64,000 bases of DNA, from assembly GCF_014486695.1 (NCBI RefSeq), contig NZ_JACTAB010000004.1, forward strand, positions 62,001 through 126,000. Direction: 5' to 3'. This DNA is from Flavobacterium buctense (GTDB lineage: Bacteria; Bacteroidota; Bacteroidia; Flavobacteriales; Flavobacteriaceae). The notes beneath the pieces were generated by a model, which was not told the DNA's origin, did not search any database, and saw only the letters and a program-made list of their open reading frames with translations. A program made the translations under genes and the position numbers. Numbering within the stretch: position 1 is the stretch's first letter; each line of letters starts with the position of its first letter. Below, in pieces: positions 45,023 to 53,443 of the stretch.

Positions 45023-45238
45023 TTATTTGTTGTTAAGGTGTGTTTCTATGTGGTGTTGCAAAAGAGACTTTAAGGTTTCAAGATACAGTTCGAGTTCAGT
45101 AGTATGAACCCTTTCCGAGGCAGTTTCACACAAGGTCAAAGGGGTTTCGTTAAGGTATTTGTACAATTCAGGATATTTGGTTTCTATCTCCGTAGTCAGT
45201 TGAATGATGTCTTGCATGAGTTGGTTGAGCGTTTTCAT
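45023..45238 (-). CDS. Small helical protein of unknown function
   Basis: A 71-residue protein, predicted by eye to be wholly alpha-helical (MQDIIQLTTEIETKYPELYKYL, in part; LELYLETLKSLLQHHIETH). It resembles small flavobacterial helical-bundle proteins without a name. No signal peptide. It lies 64 bases upstream of the NYN gene on the same strand. The coding call rests on length, codon pattern and a clean ATG start. Confidence 0.55.
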   Translation of the reverse strand: MKTLNQLMQDIIQLTTEIETKYPELYKYLNETPLTLCETASERVHTTELELYLETLKSLLQHHIETHLNNK

Positions 45239-45318
45239 AGTTCCAAATAATTAAGAGATTAATTTTAGCCTCTATAAAAATACTACTTTTAATGGTTTTA
45301 GCCATTTGAATAATTCAG

Positions 45319-45326
45319 TATCTTTG
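45319..45326 (+). promoter_or_regulatory. Promoter -7 box for the 45345 gene
   Basis: TATCTTTG lies 18 bases before ATG 45345 and 13 bases inside the longer frame that opens with TTG at 45306, supporting the ATG start. Confidence 0.5.
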
Positions 45327-45344
45327 GCAGACAAAACAAATGAT

Positions 45345-45575
45345 ATGTCCGGCAAAACAAAAGCATTACTGTACAACTTAATTGGATTCGCTGTAATTTT
45401 TATAATAGTTCGAATTTTACTCGGACTTTATTCCGGTTTGACCGGTTTTTGGTTGCCAATAACTTCTTTTGTAATAAGCACTATTTTGGCCCCAAAATTC
45501 CAAGCAGTCAAAACTCGAGACGGCGAAAAGATTTTTATGAAATGGCTGTTTGTTAAAGGAATAAAACAGTTCTAA
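45345..45575 (+). CDS. Small two-helix membrane protein
   Basis: A 76-residue protein starting MSGKTKALLYN, with two hydrophobic helices (about 7-28 and 32-50) and a basic C terminus ending GIKQF. No family recognised. Its last base is next to the stop codon of the convergent DUF6048-like gene, so the two genes share no terminator-length spacer. Confidence 0.6.
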   Translation: MSGKTKALLYNLIGFAVIFIIVRILLGLYSGLTGFWLPITSFVISTILAPKFQAVKTRDGEKIFMKWLFVKGIKQF

Positions 45576-46334
45576 CTATTGTTTTTTCTTAGCTTTCTCT
45601 TTTTCAGCGGCTTTTGCCTTAACAGTTGATTTGTAAAGTGGAATAAAATAGGAAATCGTATAGTTAAATCCAACGCCAAAATCACCGTTATAAGTTCGGT
45701 TAAAGCCTGGAATATAAAGGTTTTCGAAATTGCTAGGTTGCTTTTGAGTCACCATTCGGTTCAATCTAAAACTAAAACCAATAAAAACATTATTGAACAC
45801 TTCGGCTTTCATGCCGGCGACTACTTCAATCCATTGCGCGGATAATCCTTTGAACTCCTGATTGGGAAATACGGTAGGAGCTTCGCCAAAATATTGGTTG
45901 TTTGGGTCATAAATTTCATAACTGTTCAGAGTTTGGCTAAAACTGCTCACTCCATAACGCAAACCAACAGAGATAATGTTTTCCATATCCAACCAATTCT
46001 GATAACTGTTGTAATCAAAACCTACTTTTAAATACGTGCCTTTGGTAGTGAAATTTACTTGTGTATCATCCACAGTTTTGTCTTCGTTACCAATTTCGGC
46101 AGCCAAATAATGCTTTCGCGTTAAACGATAATCGCCTACAAGTTCTAAACCGCGGTAATCCTTTTCATAGAAGGAACGGGTAAGTTTGAATAAATCCACT
46201 CCAAGTCGCAAACCATAACGCTCCATTTTGGGTGGAATGCTGTCTTTCTTAGCAGTGGTTGTTTCTTGCGCATTGCTCGTCAATGAAAGCAATACCAGGG
46301 CCATACTAAAAGTAAATTTTGATATGTACTTCAT
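45576..46334 (-). CDS. DUF6048-like exported outer-membrane-type protein
   Basis: ATG 46334 gives 252 residues with a signal peptide (cleavage near TSNAQE); the upstream TTG at 46346 is less likely. Alternating strands (RLGVDLFKLTRSFYEKD, GFDYNSYQNWLDMENIISVGLRYG in part) and glycine/aromatic spacing suggest an outer-membrane beta-barrel. The last residues are Lys/Glu-rich. From memory it fits DUF6048. It overlaps the preceding lipoprotein gene by 29 bases, so the two are likely coupled. Confidence 0.7.
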   Translation of the reverse strand: MKYISKFTFSMALVLLSLTSNAQETTTAKKDSIPPKMERYGLRLGVDLFKLTRSFYEKDYRGLELVGDYRLTRKHYLAAEIGNEDKTVDDTQVNFTTKGTYLKVGFDYNSYQNWLDMENIISVGLRYGVSSFSQTLNSYEIYDPNNQYFGEAPTVFPNQEFKGLSAQWIEVVAGMKAEVFNNVFIGFSFRLNRMVTQKQPSNFENLYIPGFNRTYNGDFGVGFNYTISYFIPLYKSTVKAKAAEKEKAKKKQ

Positions 46335-46806
46335 TTTCGGTTTCAATGTTAGTGGTTTGTACGCTGATGTTTCTAATCCAAAGTAAATCAGGTGTGGCTG
46401 TGTCTGTTAAGGTCACTCCGCTAGGGGAATTGAGTTCATAAATGGTCTTATATCCGCAAGCTCTGGAAACAAAAACATTCTCACGGGTATAATCGAATTG
46501 GAGAAAATCTTCATTGATTACTAGAGGATTGGTGCTGTTACTGTTTAAGACCAAACTGTATTTCGTCATGTCTTCAAAACTTTTCAGAGGCAATTCGATT
46601 ACGCTAACCCCATTAAAAACTTTTAAAGAATCGGTTTGATCAACAGCGGTAACTTCCAAACTCGTGACATTTTTTAAATTCGCCGGATTAGAATCATCAT
46701 AAAATTCGATAATTAATCTGGGCGTAGTGTCATCAACACAAATATCATCTTTCTCACAACCGGAGAAGGAAATGGCGAGTAATAACAGGGCAAGTATTTT
46801 TTTCAT
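46306..46806 (-). CDS. DUF6452-like lipoprotein
   Basis: A 166-residue lipoprotein with lipobox FSGC (Cys at residue 17) followed by EKDDICVDD, an acidic segment of the surface-export type. The body looks like two beta domains (RLIIEFYDDSNPANLKNV; SLVLNSNSTNPLVINEDFL). It is placed between rlmD and the DUF6048-like gene. I recall the same trio, DUF6452-DUF6048-rlmD, as common in flavobacteria. Function unknown. Confidence 0.7.
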   Translation of the reverse strand: MKKILALLLLAISFSGCEKDDICVDDTTPRLIIEFYDDSNPANLKNVTSLEVTAVDQTDSLKVFNGVSVIELPLKSFEDMTKYSLVLNSNSTNPLVINEDFLQFDYTRENVFVSRACGYKTIYELNSPSGVTLTDTATPDLLWIRNISVQTTNIETENEVHIKIYF

Positions 46807-46812
46807 AGCAGC

Positions 46813-46847
46813 AAATCGTAATTCGTAATTACTAATTCGTAATTCAT
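46813..46847. repeat. Period-7 word array between the lipoprotein gene and rlmD
   Basis: Five 7-base units: AAATCGT, AATTCGT, AATTACT, AATTCGT, AATTCAT. It fills the whole gap up to the rlmD stop codon. Confidence 0.7.
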
Positions 46848-48260
46848 TTATCTTCTCTCCAAAAGTACAACATTTTCCACGTGATGGGTTTGCGGAAACA
46901 TATCCACCGGACGAACGCGTGTGACTTTGTATTTTTCATCCATTAATGCTAAGTCGCGTGCTTGTGTAGCCGAATTACAACTGACATAAACTACTTTATC
47001 CGGAGCAATTTTTAAAATTTGTTCTACTACATCTTTGTGCATGCCGTCTCTTGGCGGATCGGTGATAATCACATCCGGTTGGCCGTGTTGGGCGATGAAG
47101 TCATCGTTGAAAACGTTTTTCATATCGCCTACATAGAATTCACAATTGGTAATGCTATTGCGTTTGGCATTTTCTTTAGCATCAAAAATAGCTTCAGGAA
47201 CGGCTTCTACGCCAATTACTTTTTTCGCTTGTTTCGAAACGAATTGGGCAATGGTTCCGGTTCCGGTGTATAAATCGTAAACGACTTCATTGCCGGTTAA
47301 CCCTGCAAATTCTCGAGTGATTTTGTATAACTCATAAGCTTGATCGGAATTGGTTTGGTAAAACGATTTGGCATTGATACTAAAATGCAACCCTTCCATT
47401 TCTTCCAAAATATAATCTCTGCCTTTGAACAATTTAATGTCTTGGTCATACAAAGTATCGTTGGCTTTGCCGTTGATTACATATTGTAAAGACGTAATTT
47501 GCGGAAACGTTGAATAAATGTGATTCAATAACAATTCCCGTTGTGCTTTGACTTCTTGGTAGAATTGAATCAGCACCATAATTTCTCCGGTAGAAGCGGT
47601 GCGAATCATTAACGTTCGCAATAAACCGGTATGATTTCTCGCGTTGAAGAATTCCAATTCATTCTCAGTAGCAAAACGCTTGATTTCATTGCGAATCGCA
47701 TTGGATGGATCTTCTTGTAAATGACATTTTTCGATGTCTAATATTTTGTCCCACATTCTTGGGATATGAAAACCTAAAGCATTTTTATTGTCGAATTCTA
47801 CTCCGGATTGAATCTCAGCATCGGTCATCCATCGCGTGTCGGAGAACCCAAATTCCATTTTGTTTCGGTAAAAGAATTGTTTTGTGGAACCTAAAATTGG
47901 CTCAAAATCAGGCAATTCAATTTTGCCAATGCGTTTCAGATTATTGAATACTTCCTGGTTTTTGTAAAACAATTGCTTGTCATAGTTCATATTCTGCCAT
48001 TTGCAACCACCGCAAGCACCAAAATGTTGGCAAACCGGTTCAACTCTATCCGAAGAATATTCGTGAAACTTAATGGCTTTACCTTCAAAATAGGCTTTTC
48101 GCTTTTTTAATGTTTGCACATCTACCACATCGCCCGGAACGACATTAGGTATAAAAATGATTTGACCTTCTGGCGCTTTAGCTACGGATACGCCTTTGGC
48201 ACCGGCATCTAAAACGGTTATATTTTCAAAAATGACTTTGTTGGTTTGTTTTCTTCCCAT
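46848..48260 (-). CDS. rlmD: 23S rRNA (uracil-1939-C5)-methyltransferase
   Basis: ATG 48260 gives 470 residues beginning MGRKQTNKVIFEN; the longer frame from 48299 adds 13 residues and runs through the promoter box. A TRAM domain (about 8-70) is followed by the iron-sulfur motif CQHFGACGGC (Cys77, 83, 86) with the fourth Cys likely in DIEKCHLQED. The methyltransferase domain has VYDLYTGTGTIAQF and the nucleophile Cys428 in VVYVSCNSATQARDL. This is the RlmD/RumA family. Confidence 0.93.
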   Translation of the reverse strand: MGRKQTNKVIFENITVLDAGAKGVSVAKAPEGQIIFIPNVVPGDVVDVQTLKKRKAYFEGKAIKFHEYSSDRVEPVCQHFGACGGCKWQNMNYDKQLFYKNQEVFNNLKRIGKIELPDFEPILGSTKQFFYRNKMEFGFSDTRWMTDAEIQSGVEFDNKNALGFHIPRMWDKILDIEKCHLQEDPSNAIRNEIKRFATENELEFFNARNHTGLLRTLMIRTASTGEIMVLIQFYQEVKAQRELLLNHIYSTFPQITSLQYVINGKANDTLYDQDIKLFKGRDYILEEMEGLHFSINAKSFYQTNSDQAYELYKITREFAGLTGNEVVYDLYTGTGTIAQFVSKQAKKVIGVEAVPEAIFDAKENAKRNSITNCEFYVGDMKNVFNDDFIAQHGQPDVIITDPPRDGMHKDVVEQILKIAPDKVVYVSCNSATQARDLALMDEKYKVTRVRPVDMFPQTHHVENVVLLERR

Positions 48261-48264
48261 AGCG

Positions 48265-48272
48265 CAAAAATA
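48265..48272 (-). promoter_or_regulatory. Promoter -7 box abutting the rlmD start
   Basis: CAAAAATA on the plus strand reads TATTTTTG on the minus strand and ends 4 bases before ATG 48260. Transcription would start at or next to the ATG, giving a leaderless or near-leaderless message. Confidence 0.45.
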
Positions 48273-48336
48273 AACTATTGGGCAAAACTGAATAGACATT
48301 TAAGAAAAAAATATAAATTAGTAGAAAATTAAAAGT

Positions 48337-48885
48337 ATGCATACTCATTTAGCCCTTCTCCGAGGCATCAATGTCTCCGGTCACAAAATGATTAATATGG
48401 TGGCTTTAAAAAAAGCACTCGAAGGCATTGGCTTTACCAATGTGGTGACGTATATCCAATCGGGGAATGTGTTTGTCGATACCGAAGAGGAAAGTCCGGG
48501 GAAAGTGGGTTTCTTGATTAAGCAGGAAATTTTTAAAGAGTTTGGACATGATGTTCCTGTGATTGTGATTGGCAAAGAAGATTTGCAAGCTTGTTTGGAC
48601 CGAAATTTATTCCTCAATGATGAAAGTGTCGATTTGAAAAAACTCTATGTATCCTTTATTTCATCCGAATTGCCCGAGAATATGATTACCCAACTCAACT
48701 TAAACTTCATCAAACCGGATGAAATTCAACTCGACGGCAAAAGAATATATTTGAAATACGATGTTTCTCCCGCCAAAACCCGATTAGACAATAAATGGAT
48801 TGAAAAGAGTATGAACGTGGTTTCAACAACACGAAATTGGAATACGGTTAATAAACTGTTGGAAATGTTTGAAGAGCGCGAATAG
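48337..48885 (+). CDS. DUF1697 family protein
   Basis: A 182-residue cytoplasmic protein with the DUF1697 hallmark at the N terminus (HLALLRGINVSGHKMINM, residues 3-20) and TYIQSGNVFVDTEEE near residue 39. The last part has the helix IEKSMNVVSTTRNWNTVNKLLEM (in part). No activity is known to me for this family; the fold is ferredoxin-like. A box-like TAAATTAG lies 16 bases upstream. Confidence 0.88.
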   Translation: MHTHLALLRGINVSGHKMINMVALKKALEGIGFTNVVTYIQSGNVFVDTEEESPGKVGFLIKQEIFKEFGHDVPVIVIGKEDLQACLDRNLFLNDESVDLKKLYVSFISSELPENMITQLNLNFIKPDEIQLDGKRIYLKYDVSPAKTRLDNKWIEKSMNVVSTTRNWNTVNKLLEMFEERE

Positions 48886-48914
48886 TTGTAAATTAGCTAA
48901 TAAAATAGGTTCAT

Positions 48915-49616
48915 ATGAGTTCAAAAACCAAATTTAAAAGCACCATTTCCGGATTAGAATTTCCGGAAAAGGAGAAAGTATACGGTCACCAAATCAGACA
49001 AACGGTTTTAAACCTAATCCAAAATGATTATCCCGAATTTAAAGACAACGATTGTATATCCAATAGTGAATTAAACATTTATAGAGAAAAATACATTTCA
49101 AAATACCTTCAAACTGAAGTAGGCGAGTTGTCAGAATTACAACAAAAAGTATTAAAATCATTGTCCAACGGAAAATCTTTGGTTAGCAAAGTTGAATACG
49201 AAAAAGACAATCGAACCTTCGGGCAAAAAGTAGCTGATAAAGTTGCTGATTTTGGCGGAAGCTGGACGTTTATTATTTCGTTTTTTGTCTTTATTTTGAT
49301 TTGGATTGGTTCCAACGTGTATATTTTACTCAACAAAGGTTTTGATCCATATCCGTTTATTTTATTGAATTTGATTCTGTCTTGTTTGGCTGCTTTGCAA
49401 GCGCCAATTATCATGATGAGCCAAAACCGTCAGGAGGAAAAAGACCGGGCGAGAGCCAAGAAAGATTATATGATAAATCTTAAATCAGAATTAGAAATCA
49501 GACTTATAGATGATAAATTAGACCATTTAATCCAGCACCAACAACAAGAATTAATTGAAATACAGAAAGTGCAGATTGAGATGATGAATGATATTTTGGA
49601 AAGAATAAAGAAATAG
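48915..49616 (+). CDS. DUF1003 family membrane protein
   Basis: A 233-residue protein. The family core starts with FGQKVADKVADFGGSWTFI (about 104-122), with two membrane helices at about 119-140 and 148-170, and then QAPIIMMSQNRQEEKDRARAKKDY, written in part, the DUF1003 signature. A coiled-coil tail follows (EIRLIDDKLDHLI, ELIEIQKVQIEMMNDIL). The first 100 residues form a soluble domain. Function unknown. Confidence 0.87.
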   Translation: MSSKTKFKSTISGLEFPEKEKVYGHQIRQTVLNLIQNDYPEFKDNDCISNSELNIYREKYISKYLQTEVGELSELQQKVLKSLSNGKSLVSKVEYEKDNRTFGQKVADKVADFGGSWTFIISFFVFILIWIGSNVYILLNKGFDPYPFILLNLILSCLAALQAPIIMMSQNRQEEKDRARAKKDYMINLKSELEIRLIDDKLDHLIQHQQQELIEIQKVQIEMMNDILERIKK

Positions 49617-49647
49617 TTATGAGTTATGAGTTATAAGTTAGGAGTTG
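49617..49647. repeat. Period-7 word array after the DUF1003 gene
   Basis: Four 7-base units: TTATGAG, TTATGAG, TTATAAG, TTAGGAG, then TTG. The array starts with the last base of overlap to the stop codon TAG. Confidence 0.7.
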
Positions 49648-49658
49648 TTTGGTAAAAA

Positions 49659-49691
49659 TCTAAGTAGTCTAACTTTCTAAAAATCTAACAA
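49659..49691. repeat. Period-8 word array upstream of rocD
   Basis: Units TCTAAGTAG (9 bases), TCTAACTT, TCTAAAAA, TCTAACAA: three of the four are spaced by 8. The TCTAA word differs from that of the neighbouring array at 49617. Confidence 0.6.
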
Positions 49692-49796
49692 TCTTTTTTA
49701 TACTTTTACCGAACATATGGATGATTTCTCTCCAAAAGAAGGAATAACGATTTAATAATTAATCTGCAGTGAGAGTAGATTAAAATTCGAATTACA

Positions 49797-51077
49797 ATGT
49801 CAGTTTTAGAAAAATTAACTTCAGCCGATGCTATCAACTTAGAAGACAAATACGGAGCCCACAATTACCATCCGTTACCTGTGGTGCTGAATAGAGGAGA
49901 AGGAGTTTATGTTTGGGATGTAGAAGGCAAAAAGTATTATGATTTCCTTTCGGCTTATTCTGCCGTAAACCAAGGCCATTGTCACCCGAAGATTGTAGGT
50001 GCCATGGTGGAACAAGCCCAAACTTTAACCTTAACTTCCCGTGCGTTTTATAACGATAAATTAGGCGTTTACGAAGAATACATCACTAAGTACTTTGGTT
50101 TTGATAAAGTACTACCAATGAATACCGGCGCCGAAGCGGTAGAAACTGCTTTGAAAATTTGTAGAAAATGGGCCTACGAGAAAAAGGGCATTTCCGAAAA
50201 TGAAGCCCAAATCATTGTTTGCGACGGTAACTTCCACGGAAGAACCACTACGATTATTTCGTTTTCCAATGATGAAAATGCCCGCAAAAATTTCGGTCCT
50301 TATACAGCCGGATTTATCAAAATAGCGTATGACGATTTAGACGCTTTGGAAAAAGCGATTACATCATCTAAAAATATTGCTGGTTTCTTAGTCGAGCCTA
50401 TTCAAGGTGAAGCCGGCGTTTATGTGCCAAGTGAAACTTATTTGGCGAAAGCCAAAGCTTTATGCGAAGCAAATAACGTTTTATTCATAGCCGATGAAGT
50501 GCAAACCGGTATTGCCAGAACGGGTTCTTTATTAGCCGTTTGCGGTAATTGTACTTGTGAAAACCAGTGTGAGAAACAATCCAGTTATGTTTCTCCTGAT
50601 ATATTGATATTAGGCAAAGCTTTGTCAGGCGGCGCTTATCCGGTTTCTGCAGTATTGGCCAATGATGAAATTATGAATGTAATCAAGCCCGGTCAACACG
50701 GTTCAACATTTGGAGGAAACCCGATTGCGGCAGCGGTTGCTATGGCTGCTATGGATGTAGTTAGCGAAGAACATTTGGCCCAAAATGCCCGTCGATTAGG
50801 AGAAATCTTTCGCTCTGAATTAGCCCAATACATTGCCACATCCACTATTGCTACATTAGTACGTGGAAAAGGCTTACTAAATGCCATAGTTATCAATGAT
50901 ACGGAAGACAGCGATACGGCTTGGAATATCTGTATGAAATTGGCCGAAAACGGTTTGTTAGCCAAACCAACTCATGGTAATATTATCCGTTTTGCACCGC
51001 CATTGGTAATGAATGAAGAGCAATTGTTGGATTGTGTTTCCATCATTATCAATACGTTAAAACAATTTGAAAAGTAA
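49797..51077 (+). CDS. rocD: Ornithine--oxo-acid transaminase with Cys-rich insertion
   Basis: Converts ornithine and 2-oxoglutarate to glutamate-5-semialdehyde and glutamate, linking arginine and proline metabolism. The 426-residue class III aminotransferase has the PLP lysine Lys274 in [31 protein letters not shown] before it, and the C-terminal [17 protein letters not shown] that is typical of ornithine aminotransferases. Between ARTG and the Lys there is an unusual insert, [15 protein letters not shown], with Cys249, 252, 254 and 258, where mitochondrial enzymes have a short D-Y-E-N loop. Confidence 0.93.
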   Translation: MSVLEKLTSADAINLEDKYGAHNYHPLPVVLNRGEGVYVWDVEGKKYYDFLSAYSAVNQGHCHPKIVGAMVEQAQTLTLTSRAFYNDKLGVYEEYITKYFGFDKVLPMNTGAEAVETALKICRKWAYEKKGISENEAQIIVCDGNFHGRTTTIISFSNDENARKNFGPYTAGFIKIAYDDLDALEKAITSSKNIAGFLVEPIQGEAGVYVPSETYLAKAKALCEANNVLFIADEVQTGIARTGSLLAVCGNCTCENQCEKQSSYVSPDILILGKALSGGAYPVSAVLANDEIMNVIKPGQHGSTFGGNPIAAAVAMAAMDVVSEEHLAQNARRLGEIFRSELAQYIATSTIATLVRGKGLLNAIVINDTEDSDTAWNICMKLAENGLLAKPTHGNIIRFAPPLVMNEEQLLDCVSIIINTLKQFEK

Positions 51078-51119
51078 TTTAAAAACCAATTTATAAACCA
51101 ACCAAAAAAACTTTTAATT

Positions 51120-51578
51120 ATGGAAAACCAAAACAATTTGACTTTAAATGATTTAGCTGTTGACTCGTTAAGAGAAAGTGCCAAATGGACCATGTTTTTA
51201 TCAATCGTAGGATTTATTTTTATAGGCTTAATGTTTATAGGTGGCGCAGTTACGATAGTATCTTTATCTAACATACCGGATGAACCTGAATTTGGAGGTA
51301 TGAATCCGTTTGGTGCTGTTAAAAACTTTATCGGAATTATTTATCTTGTCATGGCCGCTATTTATTTCTTTCCGGTTCTTTACTTGTATAAATATTCAAA
51401 AGGCGTTAAAGAAGCTATAAACTTCAGCAATAGTGAGGTTTTAGCCGATGCTCTTCAAAATTTAAAATCACATTATAAATTTGTAGGGATATTGACGATT
51501 GTGCTTCTTTGTCTTTATGCCTTAGCCTTTATTGGAATAATTATATTCGCTGCCAGCATGGCCAGCGGAGCAATGTAA
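51120..51578 (+). CDS. DUF5362-like membrane protein
   Basis: A 152-residue protein with three to four hydrophobic helices (about 20-48, 66-88, 120-145) and a short soluble N terminus (MENQNNLTLNDLAVDSLRES). From memory it matches the flavobacterial DUF5362 family. Function unknown. It is 42 bases after rocD on the same strand and ends before a strong terminator at 51602. Confidence 0.7.
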   Translation: MENQNNLTLNDLAVDSLRESAKWTMFLSIVGFIFIGLMFIGGAVTIVSLSNIPDEPEFGGMNPFGAVKNFIGIIYLVMAAIYFFPVLYLYKYSKGVKEAINFSNSEVLADALQNLKSHYKFVGILTIVLLCLYALAFIGIIIFAASMASGAM

Positions 51579-51601
51579 ATGTTTGTAAAATATACTTATT
51601 T

Positions 51602-51630
51602 AAAACCGACTATCTCAGTCGGTTTTTTTA
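51602..51630 (+). terminator. Intrinsic terminator after the DUF5362-like gene
   Basis: AAAACCGAC (51602-51610) and GTCGGTTTT (51618-51626) form a perfect 9-bp stem around TATCTCA, followed by T. Confidence 0.88.
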
Positions 51631-51636
51631 TTTTTG
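51629..51636 (+). promoter_or_regulatory. Promoter -7 box overlapping the terminator tail
   Basis: TATTTTTG begins in the terminator's T-run and ends 4 bases before ATG 51641, so a transcript would start at about the ATG. Confidence 0.4.
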
Positions 51637-51640
51637 ACAA

Positions 51641-51823
51641 ATGAAAAAGTTACTTCTACCTTTAATGATTTTGGCAATTGGCGTTGGTTTATACGAACAA
51701 AGTCAAGCGACACCCAATCGTTATATTATGATTATTGCGATTGTCGTCTTTATGTATGGCATGATGCGATTAAGCGCCAAAACACCAAGTAAACACTCAG
51801 AAACCGAAGAAAATGATCACTAA
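51641..51823 (+). CDS. Small membrane protein upstream of the Smr gene
   Basis: A 60-residue protein with two hydrophobic helices (about 2-18 and 26-44) and a charged C-terminal tail (KTPSKHSETEENDH). No family recognised. It overlaps the next gene by 11 bases, a sign of coupling, and lies after a terminator, so it opens the short operon that includes the Smr-domain gene. Confidence 0.6.
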   Translation: MKKLLLPLMILAIGVGLYEQSQATPNRYIMIIAIVVFMYGMMRLSAKTPSKHSETEENDH

Positions 51824-52355
51824 AGGCGATAAAGTTTCAGTACTTGATGATGCCATTGATGGTGTTGTAGTGGATGTAAAAGGCCACGAAGTTACCATTG
51901 AAACTACCGATGGTTTTAATTTGACTTTTAAAAGTAGTGAGCTAATCAAAATCGCCAATCAAGGCGAAATGAATTTTAGTTTTAATAAAAATCAGGTTAT
52001 TGCTGAGAAAGAAATTCCGAAACCTAATTATACTAACACGGAAAAGAAGTCTAAAAAAGAACTTCCGGTTCCAGAGTTTGATTTGCACATCGAAAAGTTG
52101 GTCAAAAACTACAAATCTATGAGCAACTATGATATCTTGACCAAGCAAACGGATACAGCCAAATACCATATTGAATTCGCCATCAGAAACCGAATCCCTA
52201 AAATCGTATTTATTCACGGCGTAGGTGAGGGCATTTTAAAATCGGAACTCGACTTTATGCTCGGACGTTATGATAATATTACGTTTCAAGAGGCTAATTT
52301 TCAGAAATATGGTCAAGGCGCTACGGAAGTCTACTTCAAACAAAATCTAAAATAA
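51813..52355 (+). CDS. Smr-domain protein with N-terminal DUF2027-like domain
   Basis: A 180-residue protein. An N-terminal KOW/Tudor-like beta domain (about 1-50, KGDKVSVLDDAIDGVVVDV) is followed by a linker and a C-terminal Smr domain. The latter has the DLH motif in FDLHIEKLV (about 90-98) and HGVGEGIL (about 136-143), the nuclease-type motif of MutS2-like Smr proteins. This arrangement is typical of Bacteroidetes DUF2027 proteins. It probably acts on nucleic acid. Confidence 0.85.
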   Translation: MITKGDKVSVLDDAIDGVVVDVKGHEVTIETTDGFNLTFKSSELIKIANQGEMNFSFNKNQVIAEKEIPKPNYTNTEKKSKKELPVPEFDLHIEKLVKNYKSMSNYDILTKQTDTAKYHIEFAIRNRIPKIVFIHGVGEGILKSELDFMLGRYDNITFQEANFQKYGQGATEVYFKQNLK

Positions 52356-52357
52356 AA

Positions 52358-52385
52358 AAAAGTCTCGTGGCATCGAGACTTTTCT
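52358..52385 (+). terminator. Intrinsic terminator of the Smr gene
   Basis: AAAAGTCTCG (52358-52367) and CGAGACTTTT (52374-52383) pair perfectly over 10 bp around a 6-base loop. Confidence 0.88.
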
Positions 52386-52433
52386 TTTAAAACTAACCAA
52401 TTATATTTAATCCAAACTTAACTTAAAATCTAA

Positions 52434-52805
52434 TTAAGCAACACTGCTTTCTTGTGTACTAACTTTTTTCAAAAACGATCTGATTAGAACACTGTTAGTA
52501 TTGATACCAGAGTTGATTAAAGCTTTTTTGCTGAAACTTACATTTGATTTACTACCGGTAGTAGTTTTGTTAGTTCCCATAAACCATACTGCGAAATCCA
52601 TTGAAGCAATTGTAGTTTCTTTAGCGATAACAATGGAATCATTTTTAGAAATTGAAACCTCAGTTGAAGTAGTATTACTTACTGTAGCCACTTTAACTTC
52701 CTGACCAAAAACACCATTGCTTGATAAAACCAATAAAACGAATAAAACAAATAATCTAACGTTAGTTACATTTTTTTGAGCTACTGAGTTATTTGTTGTT
52801 TTCAT
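52434..52805 (-). CDS. Small exported protein of unknown function
   Basis: A 123-residue protein with an N-terminal signal sequence that begins after 18 polar residues; the hydrophobic core is LFVLFVLLVLSS and the likely cleavage is near VFGQE (residue 35). The mature 88 residues are Ser/Thr/Val-rich. No domain recognised. It is alone on the minus strand, with a -7 box at 52839-52846. Confidence 0.6.
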   Translation of the reverse strand: MKTTNNSVAQKNVTNVRLFVLFVLLVLSSNGVFGQEVKVATVSNTTSTEVSISKNDSIVIAKETTIASMDFAVWFMGTNKTTTGSKSNVSFSKKALINSGINTNSVLIRSFLKKVSTQESSVA

Positions 52806-53105
52806 AAGTGTGTTTTAATTTGTTTCTTATTTCTTGGTCAAAACTACTCCAAGACTATCTTCGACTGAAATTTTTTCGATAACTAACCCCAAAAGTCGTT
52901 TAATCGACAAATTCAATGAATTCAAGGGTTTTTAGCGTTTTTATCGTGCAGTTAATCTATGAAATGTTAAAAAAACGTGCATTTCACCGATGAAAAACCA
53001 AAAATTTCTATGAACGGCACACTCCAAATCACAAACCTTTGTGCAAATGCCAAAAAATGGCAAAATCTTCCTAAATTAGCTTCGGATTAAATAGTTACCC
53101 ACAAA
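52806..53105. other. Intergenic region between divergent genes, no gene seen
   Basis: These 300 bases hold no open reading frame with coding character. They contain the -7 box for the minus-strand gene (52839-52846), a small GCCA/TGGC hairpin near 53049-53061, and the box-like word TAAATTAG at 53072-53079, 26 bases before the plus-strand start. Nothing else was recognised. Confidence 0.5.
52839..52846 (-). promoter_or_regulatory. Promoter -7 box for the 52434-52805 gene
   Basis: CAAAACTA on the plus strand reads TAGTTTTG on the minus strand, 33 bases before the start codon. No clear -33 TTG. Confidence 0.45.
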
Positions 53106-53438
53106 ATGAAAGTCGAACAAAAAGGCCACACTACTATTATTAAAGATACCGTCGGACAAACGGCTGATTTTTTAATGAAAGTCACACACGAACACAATAC
53201 TTATAAAAACAGTAATCTGATATTGGATTTAACCCACGATAAGAATTTATCATTGGAAGACGTCAAGTCGTTTGCCGAACTAATCAAATTGCACAAAAAG
53301 CAAAAAAAATCTATTGTCCTTGTAGCGGACAGTGTCAACTTTAATGCGGTACCAAAGAATATCATTTTGGTACCAACACTTTTAGAAGCGCACGATATTA
53401 TAGAGATGGAAGAAATTGAGCGCGATTTAGGATTTTAA
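53106..53438 (+). CDS. STAS-like small protein upstream of rnz
   Basis: A 110-residue cytoplasmic protein. The order of a strand (HTTIIKDT), helix, central strand (NLILDLTHDKNLSLEDVKSF) and strand IVLVADSVNF resembles an anti-sigma-factor-antagonist (STAS) fold; no phosphorylatable Ser is clear. From memory, such proteins are often mislabelled ribonuclease Z because they sit next to rnz. Five bases separate it from rnz, so it is likely co-expressed. Confidence 0.7.
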   Translation: MKVEQKGHTTIIKDTVGQTADFLMKVTHEHNTYKNSNLILDLTHDKNLSLEDVKSFAELIKLHKKQKKSIVLVADSVNFNAVPKNIILVPTLLEAHDIIEMEEIERDLGF

Positions 53439-53443
53439 ACTAT

